Shown here: in pieces, positions 16,037 through 23,934 of the stretch | Position numbering within the stretch: position 1 is the stretch's first letter | Layout of the letters: every line of letters starts with the position of its first letter | Position numbers and translations under genes: made by a program | Source: Clostridia bacterium | Lineage (GTDB): Bacteria > Bacillota > Clostridia > Oscillospirales > QAKW01 | NCBI GenBank assembly: GCA_017464525.1 | Contig: JAFTZM010000043.1 | Span: 62,001-126,000, forward strand | Direction: 5' to 3' | DNA length: 64,000 nt | The notes under the pieces: model-generated | Databases searched by the model: none | What the model was told of the DNA's origin: nothing | Seen by the model: only the letters and a program-made list of their open reading frames with translations

Positions 16037-16091
16037 TTATAACAAATAAAGTTTTAAATAAATATGGGGTAAAACTTTAAGATTTTATTAA
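16036..16091 (-). promoter_or_regulatory. regulated promoter of the ABC-GT51-DUF1287 operon
   Basis: -10 TATAAT at 16041-16036, weak -35. The 21-base element 16071-16091 is identical to 11582-11602 and at the same distance from the -10; the core is TTAAG-N6-TTAAT. The upstream end of the element overlaps the stop codon of the stand-alone DNA-binding-domain gene. Confidence 0.7.
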
Positions 16092-16306
16092 TCTAAGGTG
16101 TATCCTCTGCCCCAGACGGTGCGGATGGTCACCCTATTCCCCAGCTTTCGCCGCAAATGCAGGATATGCACCGTGACCGTATTCTGGGAGGTGGAAAGAA
16201 ACCGCTGCTTCCACACCGTTTCATAGATGGTGCGGGTGTTCACCACCTCGCCCCGATGCTGCTGCAAAAGCTGCAGGATCCGGGCCTCTGTTTTAGTCAG
16301 CTGCAT
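16088..16306 (-). CDS. stand-alone OmpR-type winged-helix DNA-binding protein (no receiver)
   Basis: 72 residues equal to just the C-terminal effector domain of an OmpR-family regulator: Leu-Thr-Lys-Thr-Glu-Ala-Arg-Ile-Leu, Gly-Glu-Val-Val-Asn, Val-Thr-Val-His-Ile-Leu-His-Leu-Arg-Arg-Lys-Leu, and the final Val-Trp-Gly-Arg-Gly-Tyr-Thr wing. No receiver coding sequence lies upstream; the preceding frame is an intact lipoprotein gene, which this gene overlaps by 14 bases. GAGGTG sits four bases before the ATG, so it looks translated rather than a remnant. It could bind the direct-repeat operator right next to it and compete with the full-length regulator; that is inference. Confidence 0.75.
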   Translation of the reverse strand: MQLTKTEARILQLLQQHRGEVVNTRTIYETVWKQRFLSTSQNTVTVHILHLRRKLGNRVTIRTVWGRGYTLD

Positions 16307-17363
16307 AGAACACCTCAACCCATTGCTCATACCGCTCCGCGGTGAGATCCACCCATTGCCCTTCTTCCAGATGCTGGGCATGGGATGCCGGATCATCGCC
16401 GATGAAAGAAAGGGGCACCCGCACCAGATCATACCAATTGGCATCATCGATCTGCAGTTCCACATAAAGGTGATCTCCCACCACATCTCCCAGCGTCATC
16501 CAATTATGGGCGGCAAAAAAGGTGAGTGCCGGGGGCATAAGGAGTTGCTCCTCACCGGTCTCCACATGAAGCCTTTTTTCCAGGTTCCCATAATAGAGCC
16601 AACTGTCCCGCACCACGAACATCCCGACGCCCTCTGCCTGATCATCCAGCAAGGTATCCTCGCTGCCGTCCGGCCGGACTCTGCGGAGACTGTATTGCCG
16701 AGCACCCTTGGCTTCATCCCAGGGATCCATATAGTAATAGATCCAGCCATCCTGCACCGCCCGGTGCTGGCAGCTTTGGGGCATACGCACCTTTTCTTCC
16801 CCGCTGCCATCGGTTTTGCAGCGATAAAAATCATTATAATAGTCTCTATTGTAATAGAGATATCCGCTGTCTGCATCCTCTAAGGTGACCTTTGCCTGCA
16901 GAAGCTCCGAGGCTGCCTCGCCGTCCTTCAGGCGGCAGAGGCCCTGGTTATTGCTATAGTACAGCCAGCCGTCCATATAAAGGAAGGTATAAAGATGCTG
17001 AGCCAATATAATAGGCTCACTACCGTCGTGCCCCATCCGCACCAGATTCTGGGATTCATCGGAAAGATAAAGGTATTTTTCGGTTACCAGCAAGGAACCC
17101 AATTCACCCTTTTCGGCGGCATAGAGTTTTTGATGAGCGGTGCTGTCCAGCCGGCTGCCCCGGTAATTGGTGGTATAGACCGTATCCCCCAGTTGGCCTG
17201 CAAAATAACTGTAGATCTTACGGTTCTCAACCGGTTCTTGCTGCTTTTCCGGTTCCGTTACCGGTTCCTCCTGCTTTTCCGGCGCCTTCGCCTCCGGCCG
17301 GGAGCAACCGCCCAGCAACAGAAGGATCAGCAGAAAAAAAAGGATCATTTTAAATATTTTCAT
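16293..17363 (-). CDS. lipoprotein with DUF5050-like propeller repeats
   Basis: 356 residues. Signal with lipobox Leu-Leu-Gly-Gly-Cys, Cys20 being the lipid-modified residue, then a Glu/Lys/Pro-rich linker (about 22-47). The rest repeats units like Gly-Trp-Leu-Tyr-Tyr, Gly-Trp-Ile-Tyr-Tyr and Ser-Trp-Leu-Tyr-Tyr-Gly with Arg/Lys-Asp-Gly turns, typical of DUF5050 beta-propellers. It should sit on the outer face of the membrane, perhaps as sensor or binding partner of the ABC exporter encoded just upstream, whose gene it overlaps by 14 bases. The start is the first Met; its ribosome site is weak (GAGGCG), consistent with coupling. Confidence 0.8.
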   Translation of the reverse strand: MKIFKMILFFLLILLLLGGCSRPEAKAPEKQEEPVTEPEKQQEPVENRKIYSYFAGQLGDTVYTTNYRGSRLDSTAHQKLYAAEKGELGSLLVTEKYLYLSDESQNLVRMGHDGSEPIILAQHLYTFLYMDGWLYYSNNQGLCRLKDGEAASELLQAKVTLEDADSGYLYYNRDYYNDFYRCKTDGSGEEKVRMPQSCQHRAVQDGWIYYYMDPWDEAKGARQYSLRRVRPDGSEDTLLDDQAEGVGMFVVRDSWLYYGNLEKRLHVETGEEQLLMPPALTFFAAHNWMTLGDVVGDHLYVELQIDDANWYDLVRVPLSFIGDDPASHAQHLEEGQWVDLTAERYEQWVEVFYAAD

Positions 17364-19965
17364 TTTTTAACGCCTCGATCGGATCTTCTTTTTTGATCTT
17401 ACCCATGGCATAAAGCATGGTGGAGAACACCACCAGAAAGACGCTGCCCACCGCGATCGCCACGGTATACCAGGGCAGGTAAAAGGCAGTGGCGACCCCC
17501 GCATTGACGGTTATATAGATCAGGAAGGTCACCCCCACAGCCGCCGCCAGACCCCAGGAAAGGCCCTTCACACCATAAAGGATACATTCATAGTTCATCA
17601 TTTTATTCAGGCCTTTTTCGGTCATTCCCACCGAGCGGAGCATGGCAAATTCCCGCCGGCGCAGGGTGATATTGGTGGAGATGGTATTAAAGACATTGGC
17701 CAGGGCAATAAGGGAGATCAGGATAATAAACCCATAAGAAAACACATTAATGACCCCCACCAGCGCACGGTCGGATTCATTGCCAGAGACCAAATTGTTC
17801 AGGTAATCGGTGCTCAGACCCAGCTCGATGATCAGATTCTCCACCTGCTCCTCTGCCTTCAGATGGCTTTTTACCGCCGTCATCTGATACTCCATACGAG
17901 TGGCGGTGCCGTCCACCACCTTCCCCATCATACTGAAGGGGAAACAGACGGTCAGGGCGTTCAGCGGGGTGCCAAATACATTTTCATCCACCACCGCACC
18001 GATGGAAAGATTACGGCGCAGAGCTTCTTCATGGTAGATCCGCTGCCGGTCTCCCTTCTGATAGATATACCGGGTCTCCCCGTTTTGCTCCACCGCATCC
18101 ATGCAAGTGTAGCCATCGATCTCCTCCGGCACATATAGATAGGAGAAGGCAGCCTGGTCATTCTTCAAATAATGGATTGTTTCATAGCGGGAGCCGCTGT
18201 CATCCCAGGAGGTCACGCCGTCCACCGCAATGCCCAGCGGCTGCTCAAAATAGGGATCGGCGGATCGGCCGGTCTGCTTTTCCGCCCAACTGCGGAAGGT
18301 GGTATCATCCAGAAAGAAGAGATAGGCATCCAACTGATCGTCGGCCTCCTGCCGGGCTGCCCGATAATTGAGATATTCTTCGGTGAGATCGGCATCGCTG
18401 ATCTTCAGGCTGAAATAGCTGTTATAAAAATAGGTCACTTCCCCGATCTCATCCAGTTCCTGCAGCTCCCGGCGAAAGTCCTCAAAATCCATCGACAGCT
18501 TGTTGGAGCTGTTCAGATAATAGGAAAGATCATAATTGCCGGTATAGGCCACCGTATCCACCGCTCCGGTCAGGTAGGCGCAGAAGCTACTGGAGGAGAT
18601 AAAAAGCACCACGCTCACAAAAAGGGAGGCCACCGTTGCCCGGTACCTTTTGCGGTTACGCTTGAAATTTTTATCGGCCAGCATCCCCTCGAAGCCAAAG
18701 ATCTTATAGATCCAGCGAGGGCTGCGCACCTTTTTAGCCTGCAGGGCGATATCGGCATTCTGGCGTACGCTGTCGATGGCCTCCATGCGGATAGCCCGGC
18801 GGGCGGGGATCCAGGCAGAGATCAGCACTGTTACCAGGCAGATGACCGCCGCGATCAGAACAGAGAGCGGGGAAACATAAAGTTCCATGGAGACCCCATA
18901 GCTGCTCAGCAGGGAATCAAACCAATCCCGGGTGCAGAGCAGGGTGATCCAGATGCCTAAGATGCCGGAAAGGATCCCCAAGGGAATACCCACCGCCGAA
19001 AGCACCAGCGCCTCATAGATGACACTACCCTGCAGCTGTTGCTTGGTGGCACCGATGGTCTTTAAGATCCCGAATTGCTTGGTACGCTCCCCCACCGAGA
19101 TGGAGAAGGCGTTATAGATCAGGGAAATGGAGCCGAAGGAGATGATCCCCATCAGGATGGCGGCCATGCCGTAGATGACCTGATTGTAGCTGCCCTCATT
19201 AGACATCCCGGTATAGCGCAGAAGGTCGCTGTTTACGGTGCTGGCCTTGGCGCTATCTCCCAGCAGGTCATAGATCTGATTGGGGGAGTTCATCCAGATA
19301 TAGACATCCCCATCCTGCACCGTTCCGGCGGTGACCGTCAGAGCGGTATAGCCGGGGGCAGTATATTCCTCAAAGGAGGGGCGCTGGTAAAAGCCCACCA
19401 CCGTATAGGTACGGTAGCTGCCGGTCTCCACAAAGATTTCATCCTCACTGAAGGGGTTATGCTGATCCATCACCCAGCCCTCCATCTGACGTTCGCCAAA
19501 TCGGAGGGTCAGGGTATCCCCCAGTTCATAATAGACATTTCCATTGCTTTTTAAATGGGCAGGAAGCAGGAGCTCCCATTGATTTTCCGGCATTCTGCCG
19601 CTGATGAGATGGATGGGCAGGATCTCGGTAAGCATTTCATCAAAGCCGCAGACCATCAGGTAAGGCTTATAGGTATTGGTACTGCCGATCTTTGCATAGC
19701 CGATCCGTTCCAGAACGGTGAGATCCTTTACATCCTCCCTTTCCCAAAGGCCTTGAATATGCCGGGCACCCACCCCATACTGCGCCCCGTGCCAGCTGCC
19801 CTCGGTGGCGATCACCGTACGCAGCAGAAAATTCTGCATACTGGAGGCGCAGGTGGTGACTGCCGTGAACATGGCGGCGGATAGCAGGATGCCGATGATG
19901 GTGACCCATGTGCGGGTCTTATTTTTCCGGAGGATCTGAAGGGTTACCTTCTGCAAAATATTCAT
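17350..19965 (-). CDS. ABC transporter permease, FtsX/MacB type, two permease units
   Basis: 871 residues. An N-terminal span (about 17-40), a large outer domain, three spans around 255-400, a second copy beginning with a span near 440, another outer domain, and three C-terminal spans. Both FtsX-like cores are visible (Phe-Gly-Ile-Leu-Lys-Thr-Ile-Gly-Ala and Phe-Ala-Met-Leu-Arg-Ser-Val-Gly-Met). This is the arrangement of YknZ/BceB-like permeases that export or unseat antimicrobial peptides. It starts four bases inside the ATPase gene (ATGA) and runs into the lipoprotein gene. Confidence 0.92.
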   Translation of the reverse strand: MNILQKVTLQILRKNKTRTWVTIIGILLSAAMFTAVTTCASSMQNFLLRTVIATEGSWHGAQYGVGARHIQGLWEREDVKDLTVLERIGYAKIGSTNTYKPYLMVCGFDEMLTEILPIHLISGRMPENQWELLLPAHLKSNGNVYYELGDTLTLRFGERQMEGWVMDQHNPFSEDEIFVETGSYRTYTVVGFYQRPSFEEYTAPGYTALTVTAGTVQDGDVYIWMNSPNQIYDLLGDSAKASTVNSDLLRYTGMSNEGSYNQVIYGMAAILMGIISFGSISLIYNAFSISVGERTKQFGILKTIGATKQQLQGSVIYEALVLSAVGIPLGILSGILGIWITLLCTRDWFDSLLSSYGVSMELYVSPLSVLIAAVICLVTVLISAWIPARRAIRMEAIDSVRQNADIALQAKKVRSPRWIYKIFGFEGMLADKNFKRNRKRYRATVASLFVSVVLFISSSSFCAYLTGAVDTVAYTGNYDLSYYLNSSNKLSMDFEDFRRELQELDEIGEVTYFYNSYFSLKISDADLTEEYLNYRAARQEADDQLDAYLFFLDDTTFRSWAEKQTGRSADPYFEQPLGIAVDGVTSWDDSGSRYETIHYLKNDQAAFSYLYVPEEIDGYTCMDAVEQNGETRYIYQKGDRQRIYHEEALRRNLSIGAVVDENVFGTPLNALTVCFPFSMMGKVVDGTATRMEYQMTAVKSHLKAEEQVENLIIELGLSTDYLNNLVSGNESDRALVGVINVFSYGFIILISLIALANVFNTISTNITLRRREFAMLRSVGMTEKGLNKMMNYECILYGVKGLSWGLAAAVGVTFLIYITVNAGVATAFYLPWYTVAIAVGSVFLVVFSTMLYAMGKIKKEDPIEALKNENI

Positions 19966-20645
19966 CGGCGCATCCTCTCATCCCGGATGATACGGCCATC
20001 CTCCAGGGCAATGATCCGATCGGCCTGGAGCGCAATATTTTCATCGTGGGTGATCACAATGAGGGTCTGGTGATATTTCCGGTTGGAATATTTCAGTAGT
20101 TCCACGATCTCCTGGCTGTTTTTGGTATCCAGGTTGCCGGTGGGTTCATCTGCCAGCACCACCATGGGGGCATTCATCAGCGCCCGGCCGATGGAGACCC
20201 GCTGCTGCTGACCGCCGGAAAGCTGATTGGGCAGATGCCCCTCCCGCCCCCGGAGACCCAGCACATCCAGCAGCTCCTCCAGCCGCTCTTCATTGACCTT
20301 GCGGCCGTCCAACAGTACCGGAAGGGTCATGTTTTCGGTAACGGTCAGCACCGGGATCAGGTTATAGAACTGATAGATCAGCCCCACCTCCCGCCGGCGA
20401 AAGATGGCCAGCTGCTCATCGTTGCGCGCATAGATATCGGCGCCGTCCATAAAGACCCGGCCACCGGTGGGCTGGTCTACCCCGCCCAAAATATGTAAAA
20501 GCGTAGATTTTCCGCTGCCGGAAGGGCCGATAATGGCGATAAATTCCCCCTTTTCCACCGAAAAAGAGACACCATCTAAGGCACGCACCTCGTTATCTCC
20601 CCTGCCGTAGGTCTTTACCAGATTTTCAGCCCGCAGTATTTCCAT
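19962..20645 (-). CDS. ABC transporter ATP-binding protein, LolD/BceA type
   Basis: 227 residues. Walker A Gly-Pro-Ser-Gly-Ser-Gly-Lys-Ser at 40-47, Gln in Tyr-Gln-Phe-Tyr-Asn, signature Leu-Ser-Gly-Gly-Gln at 142-146, Walker B Val-Val-Leu-Ala-Asp-Glu-Pro-Thr-Gly-Asn-Leu-Asp. The last motif marks the MacB/LolD/BceA subclass. Start chosen at 20645, seven bases after AAGGAG; an ATG two codons earlier is too close to the site. It is the first gene of the operon with permease, lipoprotein and winged-helix genes, behind a promoter with GTCAC repeats. Confidence 0.93.
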   Translation of the reverse strand: MEILRAENLVKTYGRGDNEVRALDGVSFSVEKGEFIAIIGPSGSGKSTLLHILGGVDQPTGGRVFMDGADIYARNDEQLAIFRRREVGLIYQFYNLIPVLTVTENMTLPVLLDGRKVNEERLEELLDVLGLRGREGHLPNQLSGGQQQRVSIGRALMNAPMVVLADEPTGNLDTKNSQEIVELLKYSNRKYHQTLIVITHDENIALQADRIIALEDGRIIRDERMRR

Positions 20646-20672
20646 GTTCATTCTCCTTCGTTTGATGCTTTT

Positions 20673-20726
20673 ATCATACCATATTTTGGTGACGCTTGCG
20701 TGACTTTTTGGTGACAATTTTGTCAC
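20673..20726 (-). promoter_or_regulatory. regulated promoter with GTCAC direct repeats at 11-bp spacing
   Basis: -10 TATGAT at 20678-20673 with no good -35 (ACGCAA). On the plus strand GTGAC occurs at 20689, 20700 and 20711, exactly 11 bp apart, and an inverted copy GTCAC at 20722 makes the 16-bp palindrome GTGACAATTTTGTCAC. Same-face repeats upstream of a weak promoter suggest activation by an OmpR-type regulator, most likely the one encoded at 21770-22435. Confidence 0.7.
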
Positions 20727-20734
20727 TTAGAGCG

Positions 20735-20762
20735 AAAAAATGCGGTGTAAAATTACACCGCA
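20735..20762 (-). terminator. intrinsic terminator of the second two-component operon
   Basis: A 10-bp stem (TGCGGTGTAA/TTACACCGCA) with a 2-base centre and a run of six Ts on the minus strand, directly after the kinase stop codon. It insulates the kinase gene from the ABC operon. Confidence 0.9.
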
Positions 20763-21773
20763 TTAGATGGTCGACTTATAAAACCGCATGGTAAAGGCCG
20801 CCCCGCCCTCCGGAAGGTTTTCTGCCTTTAAGGTGCCGTTTTGCCCGGCGCAGATCATGCGTGAGAGGGCAAGGCCAATGCCGATGCTTTCGGAGCCGGC
20901 ATTTTTGCCCCGGTAGAACCGCTCAAAGAGATGGGGCAGATCCTCAGGCTCAATCCCCTTCCCGGTATCCCGGATGCAGATCTGGCAAAACAGCGCATTT
21001 TCCTCCGCCTCCACGGTGATGATTCCGCCGGCAGGGGTATGCTCCATACAGTTTTTCAGGATATTTCCCACCGCCTCCACCGACCAGGCGAAATCCCCGG
21101 TAAAGGAGGCATCCTCCGGGATCTTCAGTACCAGCTGCTGCCCCCGGAGCTCCATAGGCACCGCCAGGGCATCGGCAGCCTTTTCCACCAGCCGGCGCAC
21201 CTGCACCGGTTGCTTATTCAGCCGGGCGGTATTGCTATCCAGCCGGGACATCTTCAAAAGAGAATTGATCAACCAATCCATTCGCTGCATCATTCGCTGC
21301 AACTCCCGGGTGGATCGCAGCCGCTGCTCCGGAGAAAGCTCCGGCTTCCCCAGCAGCGTTAAATTTAGATTGACCGAAGTGAGGGGCGTGCGAAGCTGAT
21401 GGGAAATATCTGCCATGAAATCCGCCAGCTGCTGCTTTTCCGCATCCAGCGCCGCCGCGCGGTCTCTCAGCTCCAATGTAAGCTTGCGTACCTCCGATTG
21501 CAGAACCGCCAACTCCCCTTCTGCATACTGATCCCATTGCAGATGGGCGGCGCCATGGAGCACCCGGTCCAGATCCCGGGCAAACCGCTCCATGGCCTGC
21601 TCCCGGCGGCGGATCTGCAGAAAGATCAGCCCCAGAAAGCCGCCGCTGCCCAAAACCGCTGTTATACCGCCCCGCACCCCGCCGAAGCCGAAGCCGCCGG
21701 CGATCAGCAACCCAGCGCAAAGGATATAAAGCAGCCCGTATTTTCTTTTTTCTGCTTCCATCCACCAGTTCAT
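20763..21773 (-). CDS. sensor histidine kinase, short-sensor type
   Basis: 336 residues. Two closely spaced membrane spans (about 13-32 and 35-52) with almost no outer loop, as in intramembrane-sensing kinases that detect stress through a partner ABC transporter. HisKA box Asp-Ile-Ser-His-Gln-Leu-Arg-Thr-Pro with His125; N box Asn-Ile-Leu-Lys-Asn-Cys; G boxes Asp-Thr-Gly-Lys-Gly and Gly-Ile-Gly-Leu-Ala. Starts inside the regulator stop (ATGA). The BceS-like role is inferred from the layout and from the adjacent ABC exporter. Confidence 0.93.
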   Translation of the reverse strand: MNWWMEAEKRKYGLLYILCAGLLIAGGFGFGGVRGGITAVLGSGGFLGLIFLQIRRREQAMERFARDLDRVLHGAAHLQWDQYAEGELAVLQSEVRKLTLELRDRAAALDAEKQQLADFMADISHQLRTPLTSVNLNLTLLGKPELSPEQRLRSTRELQRMMQRMDWLINSLLKMSRLDSNTARLNKQPVQVRRLVEKAADALAVPMELRGQQLVLKIPEDASFTGDFAWSVEAVGNILKNCMEHTPAGGIITVEAEENALFCQICIRDTGKGIEPEDLPHLFERFYRGKNAGSESIGIGLALSRMICAGQNGTLKAENLPEGGAAFTMRFYKSTI

Positions 21774-22435
21774 GCCTTATACCCCAAGCCGCGCACTGTT
21801 TTGATCAATTCCGGATTCTGAGGATCATCCTCGATCTTTTCCCGCAGGCGCTTAATATATACCGTGAGGGTGTTATCATTCACAAATTCCCCGGCAATAT
21901 CCCAAAGCTCCTCCAGCAGGCGGGCACGGCTGAGCACCACGCCACGATTATTGAGAAACACCAGCAAAAGCCGGTATTCCAGCGCAGAAAGGAATAATTC
22001 CTGCCCACCCTTGGTCACATAAGCCTTTTCGGGATCCACCTTTACATCCCCCAGCTCCAGCAGGCTGCTGCCCCGATTGCTGCGGCGCAATACGCTGCGG
22101 ATACGGGAGACCAGCTCCCGGGGACGGAAGGGTTTATTGATATAATCATCGGCCCCCAGATCCAGGCCGGTCACAACGCTATATTCATCCCCGCTGGCGG
22201 TCAGAAAGATCACCGGCGTCTCATAGGTCTTTTTCACCGCAGAGCAAACCGCAAAGCCGTTCCCATCAGCCAGGGAGATGTCCAGCAAAACCAGGTCAAA
22301 GGATTCCTCTGCCAGCCGGGCCAAAGCCCCCTGCTGGCCGGACGCCTGCGCCACCTCGAAGCCCTCTTCCTTTAAAAATGCCGTTAAAGAGGTAATGATC
22401 CCGGGATCATCCTCTACCAATAAAATTCGGATCAT
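21770..22435 (-). CDS. OmpR-family response regulator
   Basis: 221 residues. Receiver with Glu8-Asp9-Asp10, phospho-acceptor Asp52, and Lys-Pro-Phe; winged helix with Leu-Ser-Ala-Leu-Glu-Tyr-Arg-Leu-Leu and Leu-Thr-Val-Tyr-Ile-Lys-Arg-Leu-Arg. An AAGGAGG-type site precedes the ATG and a sigma-A promoter lies at 22516-22544. It should receive phosphate from the kinase it overlaps and likely acts on the GTCAC repeats before the adjacent ABC operon. Confidence 0.94.
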   Translation of the reverse strand: MIRILLVEDDPGIITSLTAFLKEEGFEVAQASGQQGALARLAEESFDLVLLDISLADGNGFAVCSAVKKTYETPVIFLTASGDEYSVVTGLDLGADDYINKPFRPRELVSRIRSVLRRSNRGSSLLELGDVKVDPEKAYVTKGGQELFLSALEYRLLLVFLNNRGVVLSRARLLEELWDIAGEFVNDNTLTVYIKRLREKIEDDPQNPELIKTVRGLGYKA

Positions 22436-22515
22436 ACTGCACCTCCTTTTTCATTTTATGGTTGTGTTAAGTTAGGGAATAATTCCGCATAACAACAAGC
22501 TTTTTCTTGAACTTA

Positions 22516-22544
22516 AATATAACATTTTTTATAAATATTTTCAA
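22516..22544 (-). promoter_or_regulatory. sigma-A promoter of the second two-component operon
   Basis: Minus strand TTGAAA (22544-22539), 17-bp spacer, TATATT (22521-22516). An inverted repeat AAATATAAC/GTTATATTT (22515-22523 and 22545-22553) brackets the promoter and may be an operator. Confidence 0.65.
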
Positions 22545-22555
22545 GTTATATTTGC

Positions 22556-22594
22556 AAATAGAGTTATCTCGAAGCTACGTGATAACTCTATTTT
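22556..22594. other. intergenic hairpin
   Basis: A 13-bp perfect stem (AAATAGAGTTATC and its complement) with a 12-base loop followed by TTTT on the plus strand. It may be a stray terminator. The remaining bases between 22594 and 22664 show nothing I can name. Confidence 0.4.
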
Positions 22595-22663
22595 GATGGT
22601 ATAACAAAAATCATATCAAAGAAAATGCAGTTAAAAACTGTGTTTTTAAGCAGTGAAATCACC

Positions 22664-22694
22664 AAAAGAATGACAGTTATTCCTGCCATTCTTT
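22664..22694 (-). terminator. intrinsic terminator of the serine hydrolase gene
   Basis: Minus-strand stem AAAGAATGGCAG/CTGTCATTCTTT (12 bp with one G-T pair), 6-base loop, then TTTT, eight bases after the stop codon. Confidence 0.65.
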
Positions 22695-22702
22695 AAAAAA
22701 TA

Positions 22703-23758
22703 CTAAATTTCAAGATCTTTCTTGATAGCCTTATGAATCTCGGTACGCATTAGGCAAACCTCGTCATATTTAGTGTATCCGAATCTTTTAACAGTGCAAC
22801 GTGTTGCATTTGTAAGAAGAATAACATATAAATTCTTTTCACGACTACAATAAAAAGATTGACCTGTATAACCCTCTTTGCCGACACTACCCGCAGGAAA
22901 CAAAACGTTTGCCTGAGGACATTTACTGTCCACATATTCATAACCGAGTCCGTGATTTCCATAAACCACGTAGTTGGGCAAGGCCTCAATTGCGGCAGTG
23001 TGGTTTTGTTCTGCCAAGTCAAACAATTCTTTTTGGTAAAGACGTTCATCTTTATTAAGAATTGCTTTAACAAACTTGCGAAGGTCACCTGCTGTACAGA
23101 AAATACCGCCGGCACCTGCGGGAATTCCGTTCATTGCACGCACGTTGTGGTCATCCCAAGGATAGTCTGTATAAGACTCCTTATGATAACAAATAGCAGC
23201 ATTTTCTTCATCAATAGCGATATTATATTTGCTTCGGGTCAAACCAAGAGGTTCAACAATGTAGACCCGAAATGCTTCGTCCAACGAAACGCCAAAAACC
23301 TTTTCAATGATAAAGCCCAAAAGGGTAATGGCATTACAACTATATGCAAAATATTTACCTGGTTCAAAGGCAAGAGGTTGGCTTAGAATGTATTCCGTAA
23401 TACTCTTGCGTCCTTCTTTTGCAATATCAGCAGGAAATTCACTGCGAAGTATACCGGACGTATGTGTTAATAATTGTTTTACGGTAATATCTTTTTTATC
23501 ATTCGGTACATAAGGAAAAAATGTTTCAAGAGTATCGTCTAACGAAAGCTTGCCTTGGCTGATTGCCTTCAAAGCAAGAGTAGAGGTTGGAAAAACCTTA
23601 CCTACGCTTGCAGCATCAAAATAAGTATCAAGGTTCACATCATCTGATGTGAAGGTCCATTCATTATCTTTGTAGCCTACAACAAGTGCATAGGATTCAA
23701 ATATTCCGTTTTTTAGATCGTCCTTCAACAGTTTTTCTGTGGATATAAGTTTTTTCAT
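22703..23758 (-). CDS. serine hydrolase, class C beta-lactamase-like
   Basis: 351 residues. The SxxK motif is Ser51-Val-Gly-Lys54, followed by a Tyr-Ser-Cys motif (Tyr139) in place of the usual Tyr-x-Asn and by Gly-Tyr-Thr-Gly in place of the third Lys/His-Thr-Gly box. No signal peptide, so it is probably a cytoplasmic esterase or peptidase rather than a drug-resistance beta-lactamase. Codon use is distinctly AT-rich compared with flanking genes, as is the divergent AraC gene, suggesting joint acquisition. The divergent arrangement suggests the AraC protein controls it. Confidence 0.85.
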   Translation of the reverse strand: MKKLISTEKLLKDDLKNGIFESYALVVGYKDNEWTFTSDDVNLDTYFDAASVGKVFPTSTLALKAISQGKLSLDDTLETFFPYVPNDKKDITVKQLLTHTSGILRSEFPADIAKEGRKSITEYILSQPLAFEPGKYFAYSCNAITLLGFIIEKVFGVSLDEAFRVYIVEPLGLTRSKYNIAIDEENAAICYHKESYTDYPWDDHNVRAMNGIPAGAGGIFCTAGDLRKFVKAILNKDERLYQKELFDLAEQNHTAAIEALPNYVVYGNHGLGYEYVDSKCPQANVLFPAGSVGKEGYTGQSFYCSREKNLYVILLTNATRCTVKRFGYTKYDEVCLMRTEIHKAIKKDLEI

Positions 23759-23858
23759 TGTTTATGCCTCCATATATTATTGCCCTTATAATAGCACGAT
23801 TTACCACCAACGAAAAGAACAAAAAGTGCATAATTAGCACGAAACATACGGTTCATTA

Positions 23859-23887
23859 TTGACAGTTCTGATAAATAACTGTAAAAT
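23859..23887 (+). promoter_or_regulatory. sigma-A promoter of the AraC gene
   Basis: TTGACA (23859-23864), 17-bp spacer, TAAAAT (23882-23887). Just upstream lies an inverted repeat GTGC-N7-GCAC (23826-23840) in the shared divergent region, a possible operator. Confidence 0.8.
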
Positions 23888-23910
23888 GCATTTGGAAGGT
23901 GAAATATTAT

Positions 23911-23934
23911 ATGAAAACACTGTTTACAGATTGA
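23911..23934 (+). other. short upstream open frame (7 codons) before the AraC gene
   Basis: ATG-AAA-ACA-CTG-TTT-ACA-GAT-TGA encodes Met-Lys-Thr-Leu-Phe-Thr-Asp and is preceded by GGAAGGTG at nine bases, a better ribosome site than that of the AraC start 12 bases downstream. It may be a translated leader or chance. Confidence 0.3.

Noticed and set aside
16088-16306. Winged-helix gene as a broken response regulator
   Set aside because: No receiver remnant upstream, an intact lipoprotein gene in its place, and a good ribosome site favour a real small gene, though a remnant cannot be fully excluded.
16088-16486. 132-codon reading of the winged-helix gene
   Set aside because: The first 60 codons are an out-of-frame reading of the lipoprotein gene; GAGGTG and homology both place the start at 16306.
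20741-20762. GTGTAA-N2-TTACAC as an operator, since similar strings occur near 14945 and 40764
   Set aside because: Here it is part of a terminator stem; the other two lie inside coding sequence, so the similarity is probably chance.
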